Positions 23,401 to 36,310 of a stretch of DNA of 64,000 bases are shown one piece after another. Position 1 is the first letter of the stretch. Each line of letters starts with the position of its first letter. This stretch comes from Owenia fusiformis. Its lineage: Eukaryota; Annelida; Polychaeta; Sabellida; Oweniidae. Below the pieces are notes generated by a model, which was given only the letters and a program-made list of their open reading frames with translations, searched no databases and was not told the origin of the DNA. Position numbers and translations under genes: made by a program. Location of the stretch: positions 5,682,001 to 5,746,000 of the forward strand of contig CAIIXF020000002.1 in NCBI GenBank assembly GCA_903813345.2, read 5' to 3'.

Positions 23401-26400
23401 AGTATTTGTCCAAAATTTAGTTCAATTTTACACCAAACCACTAGTCAATGTGTCCTCTCAGGCCATCTTAACAGCAGCAATTCTTTTCAGGTCGTAAAAA
23501 GAGAACAGTGAGGGTAGATACTCCAAGAAAACTTTTCTAAAGTGGTTTAAAAGGTTTAAGAGAATTACAAATTTCCACACCCCTATTTGGAGAGCTTTTA
23601 AGGTCATATCGGAAAAGAATTGCTGCTGATAACATGGCCGGGGAGGTCTCATTGGCTAGTAATACGGTGTAAAATTGAACTTCATTTTGGCCAAACACTA
23701 AATTTTAAAATAACTGTCACTTTTTCCCATTTAAGAGTTGAACCATGATACCTGGCAAATCAATAACTTTGGATAAGCTAAAAAATGATATATGTCACAA
23801 ACTATGACGACACTGGTATATGTCTGCCTAGGGGGGGGGCATACTTTCGGGACACCATGTATACCCTGATCGCCATTATGGATTTAGTTATTGACTACAA
23901 AACGCTGATATTTCGTTTGGAAAACATGTACTTTCAGTCTTATCATTATTTAAATATAGTTTTCGAAATCCAGCCTTATGGATATTCGGTTTGATCCATA
24001 ACCTTTCAACATTATTTGACCATGGACATGACAACTTTCCAATTAAACGTATTCGATACCGTCAACGATACCGATTTGTTTATGTTAAAGCTGAGGTTAT
24101 ATGCAGGGGAATTATAAGTAACGATACGAATATGGTAATACGGTGTGATATCGGTAAAGAGGGTGCTACTTGCGATATCAACTGTCACTATGGCTATTAC
24201 CTGCATGGTGAGAACTTGAAAAGAAAAATTTGCCGATTCGATGCTAGTAGAGGTGGACTTTGGTATCCTGAACAAATGCCGGAATGCCGAGGTCAGTATT
24301 TGCATATAATTCAAGAATCATATTTCAAAATATAATTGTTTTTTCCTCCATACATTCATTCATCACACTTGGTCATGGAATCACAAGGAAACAATACACC
24401 TCACACTCTTGGAAATATCTGTGGGATATTTGATATTTTGCGTATTCCACAGATATCGCTTTTTGCAAAATATCATATCTCAACGTATACGATAATTAAG
24501 AATACCAATTGCTATTTAGATCATAAGCAGCAAACTAGGCATATTGTTCTTAAATCATTGAAAGTGATTTTTAGTTGCATTAGGCCTATAGGTAACTAGA
24601 TAATATTGAGTTTAAGCTTTTCAATTATATATGCTAGCTTAAACTCGCTAAATGTCTAGATAGAAGATCATCCTTGCACGAAGATATATTTTTACTGTAT
24701 TTTCTCACACTATAAATTTGGCATCGTCGCTTTTAGTTGCACATTATCATCTGATGAAAAGATGTGCTTTTGTTTGTCTAAAATAAGTCAAACTCCGATT
24801 TTAAAAATCACATGATACAATTTGTTTTTTTTAAGAATTGCCGACACCGATCGTCCAATACTGCCCCGATGACATGGAAGTGGACATTGAAAACCATCAA
24901 AGAGCCGAAGTAAGACTTCGACTACCGACTATTATATGTGCACCAAATACAGAACCTTTGCGCATTGAGTGTCCAGGTTTCGATGGCAAAGAGAAAATCA
25001 TTGTTACAAGAAGTGACCTAAGTTCACCAGTTCGTGTTGCATGCCATGCTACATGCCCGGAAACTGGATTGACGGGCTATTGTTCATATAGAATATTTGT
25101 GAAAGGTACTATTTTTACTGTTGCGCTTGGCCATGGTCTGATGGATACAACCATAAGTGTAATCAGTCATTGAGGCTTGTAGTAGCGATTTTACCATGTG
25201 ATGTCGTCAAAAACATTTTCATTGGTTGCTAATTAATGCCTGTGAAAAATATGTCTTAATTTTCGGTCGTAATGTAACACAGCAATGTTCTCTTGGTATT
25301 TTTACTATTGTAAAATTAATGAAACAGTTTCCATGATCGGTTTTAATTTAATGAAACGTATGTCACGTTCCAGCAACCAATCCAGCACCCGATTCTTGCC
25401 CAGTGCTTGACCCTCCGGGTAACGGTGCCCTGGCTTGTGCACCATGGATCGGAAGGGAGCTATGTAGGGTAGTATGTAAAGGGAACTTTTGTCTTCCAAA
25501 TAATCCAGCCCTTGGGACGAGTAGAGGATACTTCTATTGTCAAGTAGGAAATGAGTGGCAGCCGAGAACGACGAAAATTGATTGCCAAGGTATATTTATT
25601 TGTATGATTTGACATATTAACTAGGGATACCTTCATCTTGAATGTGCAGACCTATTGTCCACTAGTCATTCGTAGGTTGACACCAGCAACTCACAAGAAA
25701 ATATATAAAAATTAGCCGCGGTATGTCAAAATATCCAAGATCACCAGAAAAGTTTGTTCAAGCAAAACTGCTGTTCATGTTCCTGACAGCGACATCGCCT
25801 CCATTTATTTGATTGCCTCGTCCTTTATACATGTTCATCGTAGTATAGTGCATTTTGGTTATACGTGTAAGTATATTTACAGTTTTATGGCCCCACCACT
25901 TGCTCGGGTTCTCCTTCACGATTTTTATTCTACCTTTCCTTTCTCCTTAAAACAGTTTTCAATGGTAGCCTCATCACGTTTACTCAAAGGCATCGTTAAT
26001 TCTTCCAAAGAGTGGATAGAACTAATTTTTGATACAAACAATGAAAAGAGTCAATGGATCTGACATATAGACAGTTATTTTAGACTAAAACAGGTTGGCA
26101 GATGACTGTTCAGCTGGCATAAACATAATGAAGGTCGCATTGCTCTGATATTGGATTTCTGACACACTCTTCTTAATTTGTCAGTTCCCGTATAGTATGA
26201 AACTGGTCTATAACTCTTTTTGATGCATAAAAACATATAAAAAGAAGAAACACCTTTGATTACTCTGTACAAATTCTCAGTGAATTTGGTTGCTGAGAAA
26301 GTACTTGTCTCACTTTTATCTATATTGCAGTTACTAAGTATAATCGTTTATTGTTAATGCCATATGGTATGATTGTAGCCTGTAGTCAGGGCAGTAACGC

Positions 26401-29400
26401 AACTCTTCGGACTGAGTTGTTTTACACTGGGCTATGCAGTGATAGCCACACACAAGATATAATAAGAAAGAGATTCATTGAGCGCATGAGTGAAATCGAA
26501 AGAGTATCCCTTTGTGACAACTATCCTGGATGTAATGTAGATAATGTAGAAGTGAGGTGTGGAAGGGAATCAATGTCGAAAGATGATCCAAACATACGAA
26601 TACGAATGAATCTTAATTGGGATTTTGCTCAAACTGGATCATATCGTGAACGATTTCTGGCTGCAGAGCAATCTCTTAATGCAATGTTTGTAAGACTTGA
26701 AAATGTCTTTGTATCTGGGAGGTTCGGCTTGGCAGCAAGACTACCATTTCTCAATTTGAGAGTTGTCAAAGACAGTTTCACACATGGGCTCGTTTTGACC
26801 GGCTGTCCATTTGGATCTATTCCATCAAAGGGGCACGATGGTGAAGACGAAACTCAAGAACAATATTGCGGTGCGTATTCTATCTAACAGCAAAAATATC
26901 ACAAAAATAATTTCAGATATAGAAGATTTAAATAATGTTTTTATGAAAATTAGAAAAAGAAGTGTCCATTGGCCTTACCTACTGTTATTTAATAACACAT
27001 CTTAAAATTACTAGTAAACATTATTTGCAGTAAAATGTGGACTCGGCTATTTCTATGCAGACAATACTAAATCATGTGATGAGTGCCCCATCGGTACATA
27101 CCAAAATGAAGAGGGGCAGTTACAATGCAAAGAATGTCAATTAGGTTTCACGACTACTGGAACAGCTATGCAGCATGCAGAGAATTGCACAGGTAAATAG
27201 TAAAAGTGACTTTAATATCTTGGGTTGAAGGATTGCATCGGATAAGCCACAGACTAACATAAATAATCTCCATGTTATGCTTGATCTATTTCACTCTGAG
27301 ATGTACACTATATCAATGGTAATATCTTATTATATTGGAATGATATGCCGACATGCGCATTTTGGTAATGGCACAATTAGTTGTAGCACAATCAAGTTAT
27401 TAAAGTAACATTATTTTTTCTATAGATATTTTAACAACTAACCTTGTGATTCGGCGAAGTGTCCATGAGTCTCATGACAACTCAGATAGATTGGTGATTA
27501 TCTAATATGTAGTCAAACTATTTTAATTAGTTACCAATCATTCGAGGCCCATACTATGAAGAAAACGTAATATGATGATCTACGCTTAGGCGTTACCAAT
27601 TCGCATATAATTGCTTTCGATCCTTTTAGAAATCAACCAATGTGATCCTTCCCCATGTCTCGGGAATGGAACCTGTAGAAACTCAGCAGGAACGTTTGCA
27701 TGTAGCTGTCCGCCAACGCATACGGGTACCACTAAGTATTTAGAAAACCTAGTTTAGTGAATTAATAATCCATTTAAATAAAACATAATTGTAATATAAT
27801 TTGGGATACATGTATTGACTTAAATTATAGGATCTCGCTGTGAAACGGAAATATTTGATTGCAAGTTTCACAACTGTACTGGTAATTCAACGTGTGAACC
27901 ATCCCTGCAGAGTCCAGGGGAGTATATCTGTGTCTGCCCACCGGAGTACACTGGTATATATTGCGAAATTGAAAAAGGTAATTGTATACAGTTGTCCTAC
28001 AGAATTTTCCAACAAGAGGTTTAAATATTACACATATTATGCATGAACAATGTAATCGAATATGTATACTCTTTGATAGTAAATGGGGGATGGGGCAATT
28101 GGACAACATGGTCCCCTTGTACTCAGGAATGTGGCGGTGGCTTGCAATGGAGATTCAATGAGTGCAACAACCCCGTCCCATCATCAGGCGGGTTAAATTG
28201 CACTGGTAATTCAACGGAAATCAGGCCTTGCAATACACATGAATGTCCAGGTAACTTTTGTTATGTCTAAAGTATATCGTATATTTTTAGAAACATCGAA
28301 CATACTACGTATGTTAGTCTAATACTTGGTCTTATGACATCCCAAAAAGTTTTTAAAAACTTATTTTAGGAACAGCATCTTGTCCATGACCTTAGGTGTG
28401 ATGAAATATTTGTTAGGTCACAAGACTGGAACTGTACTCATGGTGTTAAAATAAGTTTTCGTTTTGCATTGCTAATATGGTATATTCAAATTGCCTTTAC
28501 AGTATGTAAAACACTTAGAAGGCCTATAGGAGGATATTTGACTTGTGAACCAAACCGACCAGTCCCAGGAGGCAACATAACATGTAACATTAGTTGTCCA
28601 GACCGTTATGCATTTAGCGGCCCTGTACTTGATGCATATGAGTGCGGACCACTGTCAAATTACACATGGAATCACGAAATGCCAGGGATTAATGATCACG
28701 CTATGTTACCAATGTGTACTAGTGAGCAATCATTAAATAAACAAGAAAAAAACAGAGTAATAAATTGAATAAGTCATTAATATGTTCAAAAGTAATTAGT
28801 AGAATAGATTATACATGTATAAGGTGTGTGTTTTAAATTAACAATATTTTAATTTGTGTAGTTGTATCAGCTACTGGAGTACAAGCCATTTTGCCGAATG
28901 GAGGTTTCACCTTCCCAAACGTAACATGCAGTCGACAAGATATATCATCCATTTAAAGTCAACTTCAGGGATATGTACATGATCTATCAAGGTACGCGCC
29001 TTGTTTAACAGACACATGCCCTGTGAGCTTCAACATTACTGGATGTGATGACCTTACGACGGGATACACGAGCATGCTTAGCGAAAATACAAAGCCAGAT
29101 ACCAATGTCGCGATTGACTTTGTGGTTCACAAAAGTGACGGTGAGTTTGAAGTTAGCACTAGTATATCAAACTCACTGGTCATATCCAATCCCACGAAGC
29201 AAGACCTAATTTCTCTCGATCGAGTCTGCTTGTACACAGTGGGCAAATTTTCAACATCAGTGTTGCCCATTGAGGGCAGAATGAAAATGCCAATTCTATT
29301 TCTAGTATTAAGACTAGCTGGTCATGCATTTAGCCATCATTTCCTTAAAATATGGTATAATCTGATATATTGTAATGCCTATACATAATATATACTGTAT

Positions 29401-32400
29401 TTGTTAGGTTTATCGATGAATAATCTCCTTGATCAAATGAATACAATTGGGCCGATTATAAGCGCTATGGTATACAATAATGATATATTTCTTGAGCTTG
29501 ATGGAGTCAAGATTTTCCCAAAGGACGCTAATGCGTGGTCAGATGTTATTTGTCCACATGGGTTTTCGGCTGGAGGAAATGGAATGAAATGCGGTAATTT
29601 ATTTATAAAAATTAAGCCCTACAAAACATTCAATATCGATGTGCGTTTAATCACAATAATCCATATTATGTTGTGACGCCATGGTAATAGTTTGTCCGTT
29701 GATGTCAAACTGTTCTTAACTTTATAAAAAAATTACATATTCAGTAAATGTTCATCGATAAGAAACACCTCGTTTTAAGCATTGGTAATGTAATAGGCAC
29801 TTAACACTGATAATTCCGGAAACCATGGCAAATGGATCATCACCAATGTATTGCACCGCCATCAAGCCATCCTTATCATAGAACCAATACTATACATAGG
29901 TATTTTTGTATTGTTGTGTGATCAGTGATGGTAAGCGTTAAAAACCATGAAACCATGTCACAAAAAACAGATACTCAAACTTTAAACTCTATTTTAGCTG
30001 CATGTAGGCCTGGAACATATGCAAACGATAAGTTCGCCTGTGTTCTCTGTCCTATGGGCCATTATCAACACCAGGAACAGCAATCTTCGTGTTTACGTTG
30101 TCCAGACGGGAAGATCACATTAGGAATGGGATCTACTGGAGTTTTGGATTGTTGTACGTATGCCATGTCAATCATCATCTAATCACATGGCTTCATGATC
30201 AAGAATAATATGTTCTTTCTCTTTCTCCTGTAAAAAGCAGTTAGCATCTCCCCTAGAAATAACTCACAATCTGATTCGTTGTCGCATCTCTGCGACACTT
30301 CATCAAATAATCTCGTACACGCATTCCTGCTTCCTTTTCAAACCAAATTCATTCAAAGCTGTCTCAAAAATACATTCCATTAATGCATGATCGAGAGCAA
30401 ATGTGAAATGTTGGTATGATAAGTTTTTATTCATAAGGTATATATGCTTGCTCGGATCTCATTATTTGAGCAATTACAAAGAACTGTCACGGTGTACAAG
30501 CGCATGAAAACCTTGCGCAACCTTAAATTAGTTGACCTTATGTTCGATGGGTAGTTGTTTTAAGGAAAAGTAAATTTGATTGGTTAAATCTGAAATCATT
30601 GATAACAGATATTTACCTCATCGGCGCATAATTAGATCACGTGATCCAGTTTAATTCTGAGCTTCCTTATTGGTTATAGCAGGGGGAGGGAAAAGGAGGT
30701 ACGGATTCTGGACATCTGATTAGGAGGATGCATGTAGATAAACTAATTAATACATTAATCGCAATGTAAGATAATAGGTTTAAAAAACTCGATTCATATT
30801 TACCCGATCACTCATTTTGAGGGGTTTCAAAAACTCAACCACTAATTTGCTAAGACTCGGAGAAAACATGGTTATCGAGATAAAATGCAATATGTCATTC
30901 CATTCATTTTAGATAAGAACGGAACGTCTCCTCCAGATGTGCCTGCAATTTACCGAAACGATACAGATACGGAAGAAGGTAAGTACTAGTGAACGAGCTG
31001 GTAACACAATATAGCGCAGCGATACTTGACCACAGATTTTCATACAAACACATGTCCAGCATGTTTGTTTTTATTATAGTCGTTCAATGTTCTTCAGGTG
31101 TTTGGGCTTAACTTTGTGTGTCATTAGCAGATGTCATTAAATTATTAGGAAAAATGAAATCTCGTCATTACAATTTGGAGTACATACATGTAGTTCTACA
31201 GAAAATTATACGAAATAAATTTCAGTATATATTTTAGGTTTCTCCACTATAAATTTGACGTTATTAATCTTAAAAATATGAACAAATTACGTAATCGGCA
31301 CATCAACATTTTGAACTGTTTTTTTCAGTATCGGTGGTGTTAATGGTATCAATGAACCAGTTGTATATAAAAATACCATTTGCTAAAATTATGGCAGTTT
31401 TTTGAAAATTGGATCTTAATACCTCTTTAGATATGGACTTTCACCATCAGGGGTCAACCATTAATAAAGTAGGGATTATTGCTCAAATGGACTAGGCCCC
31501 TATATACAGGGTGGTCCAAAAAAAAAATTGGAACATTTGATAATTGAACTCAAATCGTTATTTTTTCTCTAAAGTGCACCAACATTTTACTGAGTATTGT
31601 TCAATCACTTATTTATCTGATGTAAAGTTAATAGGTGCAAACAACAAAGTTAATGCATTAAACTAGAGAATGTTTGACATGACCCCTTTTCTCCTGAATT
31701 ACAAGTTGAAGCCTGGGACTCAGTTTTGAAATGATTCATTCACTTTGCTGTTCGTTTGATTTTGTCCAAGCCATCTTGATTAAAAATTCAACTTGAACAA
31801 ACTACTTATATGTTTGCCTAGGAAGATCAAATATATGAACATATTCAACATTTTTTTACCCAAATTGATGGGTATCAAGCATATTTTGATGGCTATTCTT
31901 GGATATATTATTGACTGAATATTCTCCAGAAAGAGGCCAGGACAGTCTGTTTTGACTGGTAAATGAACCCCCTCCCCTTTCTTGTTCTAATATGAATAAT
32001 ATTTATTGAATATATCAATATATGTATATCAATATCATAAAGGAGTTTCCCAGAACACAAATGATATATTATGTGTGCCTAGAGGTTGTCTTTAATATAG
32101 CCTTGTAAATAACTAGTCAGTTACCCCTCTACTGAAAAGTGGAAACAATGATTTTGTCAGTTTAGTAGCTGTATGGATTATGCAATCACTCACCTCTGAC
32201 ATGTTCTTTCTTTCCATCTCTTAAATAAAAATAATGATTTGGGGTATTCTTAAGTTGACAATAGTTTTCCAGTAAACCATAGATGTTAATACCTCATGTC
32301 AACTAAATATGATCTTATAAAATGTGTATAGCAATCCACATGTTCATTAAAGCTTTGAAATTAAGAATACTTGAAAAAGTAGCTGCGAAATTGACGAGTG

Positions 32401-34228
32401 TATATTTAAGGAAAGGGGGTCATATCAAGCTTTGACTAGTTTAATGCATTAACTTTGTGGTTTGCACTTATAAACTTTACATCAGAGAGATAAGTGACTA
32501 AACTATGCTCAGTGAATTTTGGTGCATTTTAGAGGAAAAATAAAGGTCTTGTGTTCAATTAACAAATGTTCCAATTTTTTGAACCACCCTGTGCTATACT
32601 AGAATCCAAACTTTGCAGTCTATTTCAAAGTTCATCATCTCAAATTTGATCTTCTGCAATATTTCTACTTTGATCATAACGCAGACGACTTAAAAATATA
32701 CAATGCATATGAAGTTAAAATGCTATTTCTGTTGCAGTTCCGATAACCAGTCAGCCGCCATACCAAAGCCCCCTACATCCTAGCGACATTGCCATCATTG
32801 TTGGAGTTTGTGTGGTTGCCTTCATTATCATCTCAGCTGTTGTCGCCTGCTTCATCAGGTAGTTTAAAGGAACATTCCTGGCCAAACCTTTTCTATCCTG
32901 ATGTGATAGCTATAATCATAAATATACTTTCCATATTTAGCAAAACACCAGGAAATGTTTTAATATAGTCAATATTGATAATTTAAAAATGTAGTGCTCA
33001 TTTCCAGTAAGCTGCCATATTTTAAGATTTTACTCAGGAAGTGATGTCATCGACTCTCAACTTCCATGACCTTGCATATAACAGTATAGGGAAGTAGCAC
33101 AAAATCACTTCTAGACAAGTGGTTCTTACCTTATGTGCAAAAATATTTTCAGAGTTTGTCAGCTTAGAATAATAGAGACTTATAAAAGGATTAAATCATA
33201 GACAAACTTGAAAAAGAATGCACAGCTGGTTTTTGTAATACTTAATAGCTCCTTAAAATGTTATATGCAAAGTTGAGAGTCGATGACATCACTTCCTGAG
33301 TGAAATACTAAAAGATGGCAGCCTACTGGAATTCAGCACTACATTTTCAAGTGATCAATATTGACTATATTAAAACATTTTTCCCTGTTTTGCTAAATAT
33401 TGAAAGTATATATATGGTTATAGCTACCATATTAGGAGAGAAATGGTCTGGCCAGTAATGTTCCTTTAATGTCAATATGGCAGAGTTTACAAATAAATCA
33501 TCCACTTGTTGCTACCCAAGGTATATACGAGGCCCGATCAGAAAGTTTCTTACCAAATGATCTCATTTTTTTATTTCTTGACATTTTAACCTGATTTTTA
33601 AAGAATATACATACACCATTTACCTTTTGTTTACACATATTATTTTGGGTAATCGATGTTTACTAGTGGTATATTAGCTAACTCGATTCATGATGTCGAT
33701 AAATGAGAAAATTAAAAACAAGAAGAAGGAACATGAAGATCTTTTTTAGAAAATTAGCAACAGATTTATCCTATTTAATATGGAAACTGTGCTATCTCTA
33801 ACGTATTGCATGATTAATCTGGCCAAGAAAGTTCGATTTCATTGTATACCAACAAGACAGGGTCTATCGGAAAGGTCTAATTGTAGTTTTCTAGTTGTCA
33901 AATGATGGATCAACAACATTTTTAATGGCCCTGTTGATGTCAGTTAGCCGACTAATGCTATTTACATTACAGGATAGCTAGTAAGAGGACAGTTAAGACG
34001 ACCGCTACAGCACCCAACGACTACTCACAACCACCTGGAGCACATTTTAACCCGATGTACGGAGGATATACGCAAGAGACTGTGTATCAAAATGTACCTG
34101 GGCCTACTCCTATGCAGAATGTCCAAATACCCCGAGCAACGATTACCGCAAAGGTTGAATATCATGATGGTCGACCTTGGGATGAAGATAAGTTCAGACG
34201 AGGAAGTCTTCCAAGAATACAATATTAA
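17411..34228 (+). CDS. Transmembrane HYR/sushi/EGF/TSP1 protein (20 exons, 1,208 codons), with one in-frame TAA
   Basis: Exons: 17411-17474, 17790-17804, 21990-22107, 22412-22542, 22821-23033, 24091-24291, 24836-25105, 25374-25589, 26331-26870, 27031-27192, 27630-27725, 27831-27977, 28080-28250, 28503-28721, 28862-29140, 29408-29593, 29998-30153, 30913-30978, 32738-32858, 33973-34228. Order by residue: signal peptide 1-21, a 15-nt microexon, HYR-like 27-109, sushi 110-180 and 181-247, HYR 248-337, sushi 338-409, a long unrecognised region 410-589, ephrin-receptor-like Cys repeat 590-643, EGF 644-724, TSP1 725-781 (WTTWSPC), sushi 782-854, unknown two-exon module 855-1009, Cys repeat 1010-1061, stalk, transmembrane about 1101-1122, cytoplasmic tail to 1208. 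The exon at 26331 could instead start at 26379. All phases join, but codon 886 (28954-28956) is TAA. This is either a nonsense allele, a sequencing error or an incipient pseudogene. It is a paralogue of the minus-strand gene at 8464-15839. Confidence 0.8.
20371..21446. mobile_element. mariner-like non-autonomous element with TA target duplication
   Basis: The left end CAAGGGTTGTTCAAAAAGTT and reverse-complemented right end CAAGGGTCATTCGAAAAGTC form inverted repeats, flanked by TA on both sides (20369-20370 and 21447-21448). The TA duplication and CAAGGGTNNTTC ends resemble Tc1/mariner elements. It is 1,076 bp, with no transposase. It lies in the long second intron of the membrane paralogue. 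Confidence 0.7.
21478..21565. mobile_element. 88-bp hairpin miniature element
   Basis: Ends GAGGCCTTATTCACAA and TTGTGAATAAGGCCTC are exact inverted copies. The centre contains the perfect palindrome GCGATTGCGACGTCGCAATC plus flanking bases. CAG flanks both ends, a possible 3-bp target duplication. Confidence 0.65.
23250..23857. mobile_element. Inverted-repeat DNA element in an intron of the membrane paralogue
   Basis: The left GGTGTCCTGAAAGTATGCC and right end, reverse complemented, GGTGTCCCGAAAGTATGCC match, followed by further inverted similarity (GCAGACATATACCAGTGTCG on the left and its complement on the right). About 608 bp, no credible coding frame. Confidence 0.7.
28862..29140 (+). 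other. Exon 15 of the membrane paralogue, carrying an in-frame stop
   Basis: The acceptor at 28860-28861 and donor at 29141-29142 (GTGAGT) are good, and the exon is phase 1 at both ends. The frame is otherwise open, and it aligns with exon 9276-9530 of the sister gene (shared pattern: D-I near the middle, then APCLTDTC here and MPCLFETC there). TAA lies at 28954-28956 between those motifs. The exon is 279 nt, a multiple of three, so skipping it keeps the downstream frame. Confidence 0.8.
31506..32592. mobile_element. Fold-back DNA element with about 200-bp inverted arms
   Basis: Ends ACAGGGTGGTCCAAAA and, reverse complemented, ACAGGGTGGTTCAAAA. The arms keep inverted similarity further in (AAAGTTAATGCATTAAACTA occurs in both orientations). 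The central part is unique. It sits in the intron before the transmembrane exon. Confidence 0.75.
32738..34228 (+). other. Transmembrane exon and cytoplasmic-tail exon of the membrane paralogue
   Basis: Exon 32738-32858 encodes a Pro/Ser-rich juxtamembrane stretch and a hydrophobic helix (IAIIVGVCVVAFIIISAVVA). It ends in phase 2. Exon 33973-34228 supplies basic stop-transfer residues (ASKRTVK) and a tail of about 80 residues ending SLPRIQY. The tail contains an NPxY motif (NPMY), a known PTB-domain and endocytosis signal class, and further tyrosines in Pro/Gly-rich context (DYSQPP, VYQNVPG). Signalling or uptake is an inference. Confidence 0.75.
32864..33469. mobile_element. Palindromic element bounded by TTAA
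   Basis: Begins TTAAAGGAACATTCCTGGCC and ends as its approximate inverse, finishing CCTTTAA. Inverted arms of about 200 bp include GTCGATGACATCACTTCCTG and its complement. The TTAA bounds are typical of piggyBac-type insertion. It starts 5 bp after the donor of exon 32738-32858. Confidence 0.75.
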
Positions 34229-35399
34229 TATTGATAATGACTCTGCCAGAAGTGTATAATGTTTGTTTATTAAAACATGATTTATATAATATATATGATG
34301 TAAGATATATGTATACGGACAATGATTTAATTAAAATAAGAATGGACTCAATTAAGACGTCGATGCTTTGACTGGTTATCATAAAAATGAAATGTAATAC
34401 TATGCTTTATTCATTACAAATTTTTTAGTGCAGCAACTGTTATACTTCAAATAACACAAATTGTTTTTTGCCTACTGTGTTGCTACCTTAGCGGGATTTA
34501 AACCAAGCGAACTAGGTCATGTTTTAAAACTCAGACTAAAAGATTTTTGAATTACACCAAGACAAGTACACACTCCCTTATGTTTAGAAACTCACTTCTA
34601 CCCATTTGAAATCTGATATAAAAGACTAGTTAGCATCTTACATCCTTTTTACGAGAATCAAAATATGGTAATAATTTTAAACACAATATAAATATGTTGA
34701 TTTGGATAGCATCATTACTTCCCTTCTCGTGTTGTCGTTTTGGTGATTTATGAAAAAAAAACATTGTTGAGAATTTCAAAAATGAAAATAAACATGTTTC
34801 TAGTATTACTTATATGGAAATCATCGGAATATACTTTAATCCTGACTCCATATAAAAATAGTAGTTTGACAGAAGATGGTAGCTTTATTCAGATTTCGAA
34901 AAGTGAATGTATTGTTATGGAACAATTTGATACTTCCAACCTAAAACAACTTAGACTGAACTGACGAGAATAAAAATGCATAACTAAAACCCCTCAGACC
35001 CTAACAAGTAGTCCAGATAGTGGGGGGGGGGCTGTTGAGCTATCAACGATTTTAGGCCGAAATGTGTCATGTCTCATGCATAACTGTTTTTCCGTCTTTT
35101 TTACCATTTGTCCTCCAAATGTTTTAAATGAATGTATGCAGAATATATATGGGTTATCGGAAAACACATACTAGTATCCATGTCATAATAATATTACAGG
35201 GTGTCAAATAAGTCCCCCCCCCTCCCCTCTACAGCCAAAACCAAGATATTTGGTACCAAGTGTGATATATCATTAAAAAGGTCTTCCAAAGTTACGTTGA
35301 TTGGCATATATCTGACACATGTCAATTAATCTCACAATTTTTACATTGTATCAATTGAGGTGACCATAGGCCTAGAAACATGGCAATTTACACTGATTC

Positions 35400-36310
35400 A
35401 TTTATAACCACTGAACGGTACGTGATGCGTTTTACTGATGTGTCCTTACAACAGTTCATATCAAGTTTATTTACACAGTGATACTGTACACTGAAAAGGC
35501 TCTACAAGCTGAATGCCGCAACTAATTTATCAGCATGCATATTCGCTATGAAGCCTTTAAACCATTTACCGAAATAAAACAATTTATGAGCGGTTTGAGG
35601 TCAATGAACAACTTAATATTATGTATACATATAGCCTAGTATACAGAATGTTACATTTTGTTTACACGTAGTATTTAACACTGTGTGTACACCACGGCGG
35701 CATCACATTGATCGTGACCAATGGATATGTTTAAATGAAATGATGGACGTATGGGAAAGGTAAGATTAAATGCGTTTTAGGATGCATGTATTTTACTGTA
35801 TTACTGTTTTGAAGTTTGCGTCGCCATCAAAACTATAGACTTATCAAGTACTTACTGTAGAATGATAAAACGACCACTAAAACCACGTATTATTTAAATG
35901 AAGCTTATATCTGCTTAGATTATTGTAAGCGTTGTCAGAAATCCGAACCAATAAATGGTACATGCTGCGTTGTACTGACGTGTCCTTACAACGGTTCAAG
36001 TTCATATCAAGTTTATTTACACAGCGATACTGTACACTGAAAAAGGTTCTACATGCTGAATGCCGCAACTAATTTATCAGCAAGCATATTCGCTATGAAG
36101 CCTTTAAACCATTTACCGAAATAAAACAATTTATGAGCGGTTTGAGGTCAATGGACAACTAATATTATGTATACATATAGCCTAGTATACAGAACGTTGC
36201 ATTTTGTTTACACTTAGTATTTAACACTGTGTGTACACCACGGCGGCATCACATTGATCGTGACCCATGGATATGTTAAATGAAATGACGGACGTATGGG
36301 AAAGGCGTTC
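35400..36310 (+). repeat. Direct duplication, two units of about 340 bp
   Basis: The block from TGTGTCCTTACAAC to GACGTATGGGAAAGG at about 35438-35760 recurs at about 35977-36304, over 95% identical by eye. About 215 bp of mostly different sequence lies between the copies. Intergenic, no gene seen. Confidence 0.75.

Noticed and set aside
33528-33560. A mariner end (GAGGCCCGATCAGAAAGTTT)
   Set aside because: It resembles a mariner terminal repeat, but I found no matching inverted end nearby, so it remains at most a solo relic.
34740-34964. Open frame of 74 codons after the membrane gene
   Set aside because: AT-rich low-complexity reading with no splice sites, domain or signal peptide; inside the expected 3' UTR/intergenic region.
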